7,802 bases of DNA from NCBI GenBank assembly GCA_012510295.1, contig JAAZID010000023.1, positions 1 through 7,802 of the forward strand. Reading direction: 5' to 3'. The DNA comes from Methanomicrobiales archaeon (lineage in GTDB: Archaea > Halobacteriota > Methanomicrobia > Methanomicrobiales > Methanoculleaceae). A model generated the notes under the pieces. The model worked only from the letters and a program-made list of their open reading frames with translations. It was not told the origin of the DNA and searched no databases. Position 1 is the stretch's first letter; the number at the start of each line of letters is the position of its first letter. Below, in pieces: positions 1 to 5,052 of the stretch. A program made the position numbers and the translations under genes.

Positions 1-87
1 GGTCTCCAGATCGGCCAGAGGGTGCGTGTCCGCCTGATGGCGACCGATCCCTGCATGGGATTCATCGACTTCGAGCATACCAGGTGA
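1..87 (+). CDS. C-terminal end of an upstream gene, probably an RNB/RNase R-like exoribonuclease (partial)
   Basis: An open frame runs from the first base to a TGA at 85-87 and gives 28 residues. The segment GQRVRVRLMATDP is followed by GFIDFE. An alternating basic/hydrophobic strand and then a 'GFIDFE'-like end is what I recall of the C-terminal beta-barrel of archaeal RNB-family (RNase II/R) exoribonucleases, which degrade RNA 3' to 5'. Only the last strands are visible, so the catalytic RNB domain cannot be checked. Other S1/OB-fold proteins could end in the same way. That the frame is coding is fairly secure; the family name is an inference. Confidence 0.5.
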   Translation, partial: GLQIGQRVRVRLMATDPCMGFIDFEHTR

Positions 88-90
88 TCT

Positions 91-99
91 TGCATATCC
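91..99 (+). promoter_or_regulatory. Weak TATA-like element ahead of the methyltransferase gene
   Basis: TGCATATCC lies about 35 bases upstream of the ATG at 131 and just after the stop of the preceding gene. The spacing would fit an archaeal TATA box with a short leader. A partial ribosome-binding match (AGGAT, about 124-128) precedes the ATG. The match to the TATA consensus is poor, and read-through from the upstream gene is an alternative. Confidence 0.25.
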
Positions 100-130
100 T
101 TTTGGTAGCAAAGCCCCCATTACAGGATAG

Positions 131-982
131 ATGACCGCCCAAAACCTGGTAGACTGGAATGAAGTCTGGCGCTCCCGGATGGAGACGAGCACTAAACTGA
201 AACGAAATAAGGGATGTTCTGATTTCTGGGATAACACCCGGAGAGCGAAGAGCCGTTCCGCCTCTTCCACCGGCGATGACTGCGAACGCATCGCCTGGGT
301 CACCTCCGCTCTTCCGATCACCCCTGAGGCCCGCGTCCTCGATATCGGGGCCGGGGCCGGTGCTATAGCGATCCCCCTCTCGCAGCAGGTTGCGGCGATC
401 ACGGCGGTCGAACCAGCGCGGGCGATGCGCGAAGTCATGAAAAAGACGGTCGAAGGTGCCGGGATAGAGAATATCACGATCGTGGGCCGGCATTGGGAGG
501 ATATCGACCCGGAACGCGATCTCGACCCGCCCTATGACGTCGCCTTTGCATCGTTCTCGCTCGGGATGCCTGACCTGAGAGCGGCGATAGAGAAGATGAA
601 CGCTGTCTGTTCCGGGACCATCGCAGTCTTCCATTTCGCCGGGTTACCCTACTGGGAGCAGATCATGCTCGATACCTGGCCGGATCTCCATGGGCTGGTG
701 TACCAACCGGGCCCGAAGACAGACGTCATCTTCAACCTCCTCTACCAGATGGGGATCTACCCCGACGTCTCGGTCTCCGCGTATGAACACAGGCTCAATA
801 TCCCCGACCTTGATGCCGGCATGGATATGCTGAGGGATCGGCTCCTCATCGAGACTCCGGGACAGGAGGATACCCTCAGGGAGTACCTCGCCGCCCGTCT
901 CACCCCTGAGGGCGATGGGCTGGTGTTCAGGCACCAGGTACACCGCGCCTGCATCACGTGGGAAGGGCATGCCGGCCGGTGA
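131..982 (+). CDS. Class I SAM-dependent methyltransferase
   Basis: The 283-residue product has a Rossmann-type SAM-binding fold. Motif I is VLDIGAGAG at residues 69-77. The acidic end of strand 2 is in TAVEPA (E94), which should bind the SAM ribose. WEDID at 122-126 and DVAFASFSLGM at about 136-146 match the post-II and IV regions. The N-terminal start VDWNEVW and a helical segment with FWDN (residues 32-35) resemble a methyltransferase subfamily that I recall from Methanomicrobia. The C-terminal 110 residues (GLPYW..., PGPKTDV, MGIYPDV) probably form the substrate cap. The substrate is unknown; small-molecule methylation is more likely than nucleic-acid or protein methylation, because no accessory binding domain is seen. 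It is cytoplasmic, with no signal peptide or membrane segment. The gap of 43 bases to the preceding gene leaves co-transcription possible. The ATG start agrees with the beginning of the WNEVW block. Confidence 0.85.
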   Translation: MTAQNLVDWNEVWRSRMETSTKLKRNKGCSDFWDNTRRAKSRSASSTGDDCERIAWVTSALPITPEARVLDIGAGAGAIAIPLSQQVAAITAVEPARAMREVMKKTVEGAGIENITIVGRHWEDIDPERDLDPPYDVAFASFSLGMPDLRAAIEKMNAVCSGTIAVFHFAGLPYWEQIMLDTWPDLHGLVYQPGPKTDVIFNLLYQMGIYPDVSVSAYEHRLNIPDLDAGMDMLRDRLLIETPGQEDTLREYLAARLTPEGDGLVFRHQVHRACITWEGHAGR

Positions 983-1097
983 GGGGACAGAGAGATACTT
1001 ACGCGAGGGCCTTCCATCCGCAGAGCTGCGCGCCCTTCTCCGTATCCTCGCACCCGACCGGCGGCCACTCTCAGAAATCCATGCCCTGGTGAGCTGA
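969..1097 (+). CDS. Possible 42-residue small protein overlapping the methyltransferase end
   Basis: An ATG at 969 overlaps the last 14 bases of the methyltransferase gene and opens a 42-residue frame ending in TGA at 1095-1097. A purine-rich GGGAAGGG immediately precedes the ATG but is closer than an ideal ribosome-binding site. The product has a plausible amphipathic helix (AELRALLRILA) and codon use like its neighbours. I recognise no family. It may be a real small coupled gene, a remnant of a longer gene, or chance; the high GC content makes chance frames common. Confidence 0.22.
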   Translation: MPAGEGTERYLREGLPSAELRALLRILAPDRRPLSEIHALVS

Positions 1098-1291
1098 TCC
1101 TCCCATCTGTCATCGCAAGGGTGCGTTTGTTCTACTGCGAAGGTGATACGGGAGCGACGAAGGATCCCCGGGAATAGGTGTATCGACGACAACGCCGATG
1201 GGAAGGGCAGGTCAGCAAATAGAGATGTCGGGAGACGACCGGTTGAAAAATTGTAGAGAGGGGTATTTTGGGGAATGGTTCCCGCTATTCA
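1098..1291. other. Intergenic tail-to-tail region between the methyltransferase and the response regulator
   Basis: The plus-strand methyltransferase and minus-strand response regulator converge here. If the doubtful 42-residue frame is not real, the gap starts at 983 and is about 310 bases long. I see no convincing gene, RNA or repeat in it. The right part (1240-1290) is AT-richer and carries a possible 3' end signal for the minus-strand operon. Confidence 0.5.
1246..1283 (-). terminator. Weak possible terminator of the roadblock/response-regulator operon
   Basis: On the minus strand, 8 bases after the TAG stop of the response regulator, GGGAA-CCA-TTCCC (1283-1271) can form a 5-bp hairpin with a 3-base loop. 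It is followed after about 20 bases by TTTTT (1250-1246). Archaeal termination often needs only a T-run, so this could be the 3' end. The hairpin is short and the T-run is not adjacent to it, so support is weak. Confidence 0.25.
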
Positions 1292-1924
1292 CTACGTTTC
1301 AAAAACTTCTGAAAACTGACTCTTGATCTGGTTTAAACGTTCTTCCTGGAGGTTGATGCTCATCGCCATGCTCTTTATGGCCCGCATGATATTCTCGCCC
1401 ATACCCGCCCGGGCATCCTTGATGTTGTAGGTAGTCTCCAGGATCTTCAGGAGGCGCTTGTTGATATCAACATTTTTTGAGAGGCGCTCATATTCATCGA
1501 TGATCGCATGATCCACGCCGGCCTCACGCGCCCGTTCGATCTCGGCAGCGATCGAATGCCGGCGTGCCAGCACACGCTCAATGGCCTCGTAGAGCTGATG
1601 ATGGGTGGTGGGCTTGAGGATATAATCCTCAATATAGATACCGTACTGACTGGCTTCTTCCGGCGTGAGGGGTTTTGCTGTCAGCATGAGAACCGGGATG
1701 TTGCGAGTCTCAGGGTTGCCCTTGATCCCCTCAAGCGTCTCCCACCCATCCATCGGTTCCATCATGATATCGAGGAGGATAAGATCGGGGGTGGTCGATT
1801 TTAAGACTTCCAGGCACTCTCCACCGCTAAAAGCTGTGAGAGGTTTGTACCCTCCACGTTCAAGTATTGTAACAAAGACATCGACGATCATGGGGCTATC
1901 GTCGACGATAAGTATCGTGTACAT
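1292..1924 (-). CDS. CheY-type response regulator with an uncharacterised helical C-terminal domain
   Basis: The 210-residue protein begins with a complete receiver domain. Counting from the ATG at 1924, the acidic pocket is D8/D9 (ILIVDDS), the phospho-acceptor is D52 (LILLDIMMEP), the switch threonine is T82 (VLMLTAK), and the conserved lysine is K104 (ILKPT). All catalytic residues are present, so it should accept phosphate from a histidine kinase. Residues about 120-210 are strongly helical and rich in charged residues (ARREHS-like linker, YERLSKNVDINKRLL, MSINLQEERLNQIKSQF) with no HTH or enzyme motif; they may bind a partner protein. A GTG at 1925-1927 would add one residue. I prefer the ATG at 1922-1924 because it overlaps the upstream TGA as TGATG and sits behind GAGGTGAT, a near-perfect ribosome-binding site. 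Translation is therefore probably coupled to the roadblock gene. No kinase lies nearby. Confidence 0.9.
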   Translation of the reverse strand: MYTILIVDDSPMIVDVFVTILERGGYKPLTAFSGGECLEVLKSTTPDLILLDIMMEPMDGWETLEGIKGNPETRNIPVLMLTAKPLTPEEASQYGIYIEDYILKPTTHHQLYEAIERVLARRHSIAAEIERAREAGVDHAIIDEYERLSKNVDINKRLLKILETTYNIKDARAGMGENIMRAIKSMAMSINLQEERLNQIKSQFSEVFET

Positions 1925-2304
1925 CACATCACCTCTCCAATCCGGGTTGCTATGGTAGCTAGCTGCCCCTGTACTGTTGGGAGATCTGCAGACTTATCTA
2001 TTACCGCTGTGATCAGGGCGGCCTCTCCCGCACTAAAAATGAGGATTGTAGCATCGATTGTGGCGATGGTAATCATGGCTGGTTGTTGCGTGTGCATGCT
2101 GCTACAGGCTGCCTCCGCCGACGCAAGAACCGTCGCGCTCGCCGCCGCGAAAAGAAGTGATGGTGAGGGGCTACCCTCCCGGAAGTACTTTCCTATAATC
2201 AATCCCTCGGGCGATACGAGGGCACACGCGACGACACTGACAATGGACCGGATCTCGTCGATATACGCCTGAGTTTCTTTTTCCGCCGAGGGATGGTGAT
2301 TCAT
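1924..2304 (-). CDS. Roadblock/LC7 domain protein
   Basis: The 126-residue protein is a single roadblock/LC7 domain. After a short charged N-terminal helix (residues 8-20) comes the strand-turn-strand ACALVSPEGLIIG (about 26-38), the family's typical 'aLVs-dGl-ia' signature. A long Ala/Ser-rich helix (LLFAAASATVLASAEAACSSM, about 50-70) follows, then two further strands (AMITIATIDATILIF and AALITAVID) and a C-terminal helix. Known roadblock proteins dimerise and often act as scaffolds or as GTPase-activating partners of small Ras-like GTPases such as MglA. No GTPase gene is nearby. The gene is first in a two-gene operon, and its TGA overlaps the ATG of the response regulator by one base, so the two products probably act together. 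The ATG at 2304 has only a weak ribosome-binding site (GGGGTTGAG), consistent with a short or leaderless transcript. Confidence 0.82.
   Translation of the reverse strand: MNHHPSAEKETQAYIDEIRSIVSVVACALVSPEGLIIGKYFREGSPSPSLLFAAASATVLASAEAACSSMHTQQPAMITIATIDATILIFSAGEAALITAVIDKSADLPTVQGQLATIATRIGEVM
1928..1935 (-). promoter_or_regulatory. Strong ribosome-binding site inside the end of the roadblock gene
   Basis: GAGGTGAT on the minus strand is complementary to the conserved 3' end of archaeal 16S rRNA. It lies 3 bases before the ATG at 1924 and within the last codons of the roadblock gene. It supports the ATG as the response-regulator start and points to coupled translation. Confidence 0.65.
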
Positions 2305-2330
2305 TTCTCAACCCCGATTTCCACTACAGT

Positions 2331-2340
2331 CTTATATGCA
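2331..2340 (-). promoter_or_regulatory. TATA-like promoter element of the roadblock/response-regulator operon
   Basis: On the minus strand TGCATATAAG is centred about 31 bases before the ATG at 2304. Archaeal transcription starts about 25 bases downstream of the TATA centre, so the leader would be only a few bases. A second AT-rich stretch (2349-2362) lies just upstream. Confidence 0.45.
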
Positions 2341-2348
2341 CATAGCAT

Positions 2349-2362
2349 GATATATGGATATC
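2349..2362. promoter_or_regulatory. GATAT-N4-ATATC inverted repeat next to the roadblock promoter
   Basis: GATAT (2349-2353) and ATATC (2358-2362) form a perfect 5+5 dyad around ATGG, 9 bases upstream of the proposed TATA element of the roadblock operon. The position suits a regulator site or part of a TFB/TBP-binding region. The AT-rich content makes chance possible. Confidence 0.25.
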
Positions 2363-2415
2363 GAATCAATTATCCCTTCGAACCCACGCAGATACCATTT
2401 TTGCTGTGATTAAGG

Positions 2416-2422
2416 AATATAT
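2416..2422 (+). promoter_or_regulatory. TATA-like element that could drive a non-coding RNA
   Basis: AATATAT is preceded by purine-rich TAAGG, which resembles a BRE. Transcription would begin near 2445, just before the first stem-loop of the candidate RNA. No convincing protein start follows. Confidence 0.3.
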
Positions 2423-2726
2423 GGCCTTTGAGAAGAAGAAAGAGGCCGCTCCAACCGGGGATAGGTTTTCGGACTGCTTCACATGATCCTCCCCGGTCTC
2501 CTGCATACCAGCAGCTTGCGCTCTGTCCCCTGCGAGGCTGTGATGACCATCCCCGGCAAGCACCCTCGGGGTTGAGGGGATCCCTGGCGGTGATGTCGTT
2601 CATCCCGACCCCGCCGGCAGGTATCTATGTCGACCCCTGCTGGATGGATGAGTATCATCTGCAGGGTGGGGGAGCACCCTGGCTATCCTTTGCGTTCTCA
2701 CAAAAAATTGGGGATTTTCTGGTGTG

Positions 2727-2744
2727 TGATAACCACATGATAAC
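2727..2744 (+). repeat. Direct repeat TGATAAC at 11-base spacing
   Basis: TGATAAC occurs at 2727-2733 and again at 2738-2744, one helical turn apart. Two identical 7-mers on the same DNA face can be a binding site for a tandem-binding regulator. It lies directly before the terminator-like hairpin and far from any gene start, so its purpose is unclear. Confidence 0.3.
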
Positions 2745-2752
2745 TTGAGGCA

Positions 2753-2786
2753 TCGGGGGTGGTTGTGCCCTCCACCCCCGACTTTT
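2753..2786 (+). terminator. Strong terminator-like hairpin with T-run
   Basis: TCGGGGGTGG (2753-2762) pairs perfectly with CCACCCCCGA (2772-2781), giving a 10-bp stem with a 9-base loop. CTTTTCCTTT follows. No recognised plus-strand gene ends upstream, so the hairpin implies an unannotated transcript. On the minus strand the stem is the same but is not followed by a T-run. Confidence 0.55.
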
Positions 2787-2835
2787 CCTTTCCATCATGC
2801 CGGTGGAGGATTCCAGAGAGGTGTTTTGCCTGGAT

Positions 2836-2870
2836 CTGTTCACACCGGGCCTGTTCCCCGGCGCAAACAG
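2836..2870. repeat. Two-tier inverted repeat (stem-loop)
   Basis: CTGTT (2836-2840) pairs with AACAG (2866-2870), and inside it CCGGG (2845-2849) pairs with CCCGG (2857-2861) around a 7-base loop. It lies in the gene-poor region ahead of the HTH-PAS gene. It could be part of a leader, a second RNA or a protein-binding cruciform; no T-run follows. Confidence 0.3.
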
Positions 2871-2940
2871 CAGCCTTGACGTTGGTGCAAATTGGTGTGT
2901 GGTAATTCGAGGTTTCACCGACCCCAGCCGTTCTCATGCC

Positions 2941-2950
2941 GGTCCGGACC
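2941..2950. promoter_or_regulatory. Perfect 10-base palindrome GGTCCGGACC
   Basis: This perfect dyad sits about 85 bases upstream of the strong TATA-like element of the HTH-PAS gene. A dimeric HTH regulator, possibly the PAS protein itself, could bind here. Only its position and symmetry support this. Confidence 0.25.
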
Positions 2951-3019
2951 AATAGTGCCTGTATGGCCCGGATAGCAGTAGAGATTCCCCGCTCTCGTAC
3001 TGGCTCTGGGGATCATGAG

Positions 3020-3040
3020 TTGATCAATATATTATATATA
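3020..3040 (+). promoter_or_regulatory. Strong TATA box with abutting TTGATCAA palindrome, upstream of the HTH-PAS gene
   Basis: TTGATCAA (3020-3027), a perfect palindrome, runs straight into TATATTATATATA (3028-3040), the most AT-rich and best TATA-like stretch in the window. Transcription would start near 3060-3065. That lies downstream of a possible TTG start at 3052, which argues against that start. A palindrome overlapping the BRE position suggests repression by blocking TFB/TBP. A weaker TATA-like GCTATATCC (3112-3120) is about 29 bases before the ATG at 3145 and is an alternative. Confidence 0.5.
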
Positions 3041-3144
3041 CATTTCTTCTATTGCCTTGCATTGTAATGTGGCATTGTACCTATCGTCAGCGCCATGCAC
3101 CCCGGCATAATGCTATATCCCGGGCCGCCAAACTCTCTCTGCAC

Positions 3145-4821
3145 ATGGAGTCCAACACCGATGCACTCTCTCCCCTGCTCAGCGCCTTAAAAGAGCACCC
3201 AAGGGGAATGTCGGTCTCTGACATTGCCGCCGCCGTCGGAGTGAACCGAAACACCGTCTCCCGGTACCTCGACAGACTCCTCGTATCGGGGCAGGTGGAG
3301 ATGAAGACCTACGGGAAGGCCAAGGTCTTCTACCTCTCACAGAGGGTTCCCATATCGGCCATGCTCAATTTTTCATCAGACCTGGTGCTCGTGCTCGACC
3401 GCGACTGCAAGGTCATCCAGGCAAACGATGCCGTCTGCGCATTTATGGGAGTGGAACGGGACAACATCATAGGAAAAGGTGTCGAGGAGTCACAATTTGC
3501 TGCGTTCGACCACCCGCTGATCCAGGGCCGGATCGCCGAGGCGCTCAACGGTAGCGAGGTCACAGAAGAGCTCCGGTTCCTGCGGCACACCGAGGAGCTC
3601 TTCTTCCGGGTCAAGTTCCTCCCCACCGTCTTTAACGACGGGGCGCCAGGGGTCACCATCGTCCTTGAGGATATCACCGAGGGACGGCGGGCTGAGGAGG
3701 CCCTGCGCGAGAGCGAGATGCTCTTCCGGAGCCTCGTCGAGAACATAAACGACCTGATCCTGAACGTGGACGAGACCAGCGCGTTCACCTACGTCAGCCC
3801 GAAGAGCCGGGAGATCCTCGGGTACGCGCCCGAAGAGATGCTCGGGAAGACCCCCTGCGATTTCATGCCCCCCGGAAAGGCCGAAAGTGTCAGGGGACAC
3901 CTGGCGGCACTCATCGCCGATCCAGAGCCCCGGATACTCCTCAAGTGGATGATGCTCCACCGGGACGGAACCCCCACGACCCTTGAGGTGAGCGGGACAC
4001 CGATCTACGACATGATCGGGAACTTCACCGGCTACCGGGTGGTCTGCCGCGACATCAGCGATCGGGTGCGCGCGACAAAACGCCTGGCCCAGTGGAAGTC
4101 GTTCCTCTACTCGGTGGTGAGCAACATACCGAGTATGGTCTTTGTCCAGGAGGTTGATGGGGGGACGTTTGTCTTCTCAAACGAGGCCGCAGAGGCCTTC
4201 ATCGGTATGACAAAAGAGGAGATGGCCGGGAAACAGGCCCGTGACCTCTTCCCGCCCGACATGGTAACATTTTTTGATAATGGATATCAGGAGATGCAGG
4301 ATCCGCTGACCATCCGGGAAGAGCAGGTCCGCCTCCCGGACGGGCGGATCCTCTCCCTGAAGAAGATCCCGGTCGTTAACTCCCGCGGCGTACTCCGGCA
4401 CATGCTCGGGATCGTAGAAGACGTCACCAGTCGCGCAGCCGCCGAGGACCGCCTGGTCGCTGAACGTGACCTCGCGCAGGGCTACCTGGATGCCGCCGGC
4501 GTCATGATCGCGGTGATCGAGGCGGACGGCACCATCAACCAGGTGAACCGGCGGGGGTATGCGATCCTCGGGTATACCGGGGAGGATCTCACCGGGAAGA
4601 ACTGGTTCTCGACGGTCGTCCCGGAGCGCCTCCGCGACAGGCTCACCCGGAACTTCGCCCGCCTGACCGCCGGGGAGCTTGAGCCACCCCCCTACGAGGA
4701 GGGCCCGATCATCACCCGGGACGGCCGGGAGGTACAGATCCTCTGGCACAACGCCCTCCTGCGCGACACCGAGGGGAAGGTCCTGGCGATGGTGAGCTCC
4801 GGCGAGGAGATCACGGGGTAG
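3145..4821 (+). CDS. Winged-HTH regulator with four PAS domains (one-component sensor)
   Basis: From ATG 3145 the product has 558 residues. Residues about 8-65 are a winged HTH (MSVSDIAAAVGVNRNTVSRY, then a wing with YGKAKVFYLS). Four PAS domains follow at about 70-180, 190-308, 318-430 and 444-557. They are marked by repeated 'NDAV..FMG', 'SPKSREILGY', 'SNEAAEAFIG' and 'NRRGYAILGYTGEDLTGK' cores and by 'EDIT', 'RDIS', 'EDVT' and 'EEITG' ends. No histidine kinase, GGDEF or ATPase domain follows the last PAS; the protein stops where that domain ends. It therefore probably senses a ligand or redox cue and regulates transcription directly. No signal peptide or membrane segment is seen, so it should be cytoplasmic. 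In-frame starts at 3052 (TTG) and 3067 (ATG) would add a Cys/His/Arg-rich segment unlike the rest of the protein. The ATG at 3145 falls just before the HTH, but it lacks a clear ribosome-binding site. Confidence 0.85.
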   Translation: MESNTDALSPLLSALKEHPRGMSVSDIAAAVGVNRNTVSRYLDRLLVSGQVEMKTYGKAKVFYLSQRVPISAMLNFSSDLVLVLDRDCKVIQANDAVCAFMGVERDNIIGKGVEESQFAAFDHPLIQGRIAEALNGSEVTEELRFLRHTEELFFRVKFLPTVFNDGAPGVTIVLEDITEGRRAEEALRESEMLFRSLVENINDLILNVDETSAFTYVSPKSREILGYAPEEMLGKTPCDFMPPGKAESVRGHLAALIADPEPRILLKWMMLHRDGTPTTLEVSGTPIYDMIGNFTGYRVVCRDISDRVRATKRLAQWKSFLYSVVSNIPSMVFVQEVDGGTFVFSNEAAEAFIGMTKEEMAGKQARDLFPPDMVTFFDNGYQEMQDPLTIREEQVRLPDGRILSLKKIPVVNSRGVLRHMLGIVEDVTSRAAAEDRLVAERDLAQGYLDAAGVMIAVIEADGTINQVNRRGYAILGYTGEDLTGKNWFSTVVPERLRDRLTRNFARLTAGELEPPPYEEGPIITRDGREVQILWHNALLRDTEGKVLAMVSSGEEITG

Positions 4822-4863
4822 TGAGCCGCTACCCCTTCCAGGGAGGTGGATGTGGTGCCTGCC

Positions 4864-4931
4864 GGTCGGAAGAGATCGGGGCGCATATGCGCGCGCCCAG
4901 AATCCCGACCAGCTGCCGGGAATCCCCGGCA
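4864..4931 (+). terminator. Tandem hairpins after the HTH-PAS gene, possible 3' end
   Basis: GGTCGG (4864-4869) pairs with CCGACC (4905-4910), enclosing GGGCGC (4879-4884) paired with GCGCCC (4893-4898). The 12-base palindrome GCGCATATGCGC (4881-4892) is an alternative fold of the core. A second hairpin, TGCCGGG (4914-4920)/CCCGGCA (4925-4931), follows at once with a 4-base loop. They begin 42 bases after the stop codon. No T-run follows, so they may stabilise an mRNA end rather than terminate transcription. The remaining intergenic stretch up to 5010 shows nothing else clear. Confidence 0.35.
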
Positions 4932-5011
4932 CCCGTGAGAGTGCAGGGATACGCACGAAACATGCCGACAATCGACGTTTCCTGCCATACCACGCGACTT
5001 CAAGGTCACCC

Positions 5012-5020
5012 CTTAAATAT
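5012..5020 (+). promoter_or_regulatory. TATA-like promoter of the LemA/DUF2207 operon
   Basis: CTTAAATAT is centred about 37 bases upstream of the GTG start at 5053, placing the transcript start near 5042. GGTGA (5042-5046), 6 bases before the GTG, is a good ribosome-binding match and fixes the unusual GTG as the start. Confidence 0.5.
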
Positions 5021-5052
5021 GCCCTGCGGCACATACTCTATGGTGACAACCT

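Larger units (their letters stand above)
2445..2790 (+). ncRNA. Candidate structured non-coding RNA of unknown family
   Basis: The stretch holds consecutive inverted repeats. ACCGGGGA (2454-2461) pairs with TCCCCGGT (2490-2497), 8 bp. CAGCTT (2512-2517) pairs with 2535-2540, 6 bp with one wobble. GGCGG (2586-2590) pairs with CCGCC (2611-2615) and encloses GATG/CATC (2592-2595/2601-2604). CCGGCAGG (2614-2621) pairs with 2636-2643, 8 bp with one wobble, and shares bases 2614-2615 with the previous helix, so those two are alternatives. CAGGGTG (2662-2668) pairs with CACCCTG (2675-2681), 7 bp. The series ends in the terminator-like hairpin at 2753-2781 and begins about 25 bases after a TATA-like element. 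I found none of the signatures I know for RNase P RNA, SRP RNA or tRNA. GC-rich DNA forms chance hairpins, so this is a hypothesis. Confidence 0.3.
2305..3144. other. Long gene-poor divergent intergenic region with many stem-loops
   Basis: About 840 bases separate the minus-strand roadblock gene from the preferred start of the plus-strand HTH-PAS gene. Open frames exist here, but their Arg/Pro/Gly/Ser-rich products match no family and overlap on both strands. The left edge (2330-2425) and right edge (3020-3045) are AT-rich and promoter-like. The middle is GC-rich with repeated perfect inverted repeats: a candidate structured RNA (about 2445-2790), a two-tier hairpin (2836-2870) and palindromes at 2941-2950 and 3020-3027. 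Confidence 0.6.

Noticed and set aside
2366..2603. Two minus-strand frames of 65 and 77 residues
   Set aside because: They overlap each other in different frames, have low-complexity or unusual composition, and show no recognisable motif.
2428..2748. A 106-residue plus-strand frame starting with TTG in the gene-poor region
   Set aside because: The product is Arg/Pro-rich with no family resemblance, has no ribosome-binding site, and overlaps competing minus-strand frames and multiple stem-loops.
2441..2790. Archaeal RNase P RNA or SRP RNA
   Set aside because: The conserved P4 segment (GAGGAAAGTCC-like) and the SRP helix 8 GGAAG...AGCAG signature are absent on both strands.
2966..3010. tRNA-like beginning GCCCGGATAGCAGTAGAG
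   Set aside because: The D-arm is too short, and no anticodon arm, T-arm (GGTTCGAATCC) or acceptor complement follows.
3052..3144. N-terminal extension of the HTH-PAS protein from TTG 3052
   Set aside because: The start would lie upstream of the predicted transcript start, and the extension has a Cys/His/Arg-rich composition unlike a folded domain.
4177..5034. A 285-residue minus-strand frame antisense to the HTH-PAS gene
   Set aside because: The sense strand encodes clear PAS domains, and the antisense product has no recognisable domain.
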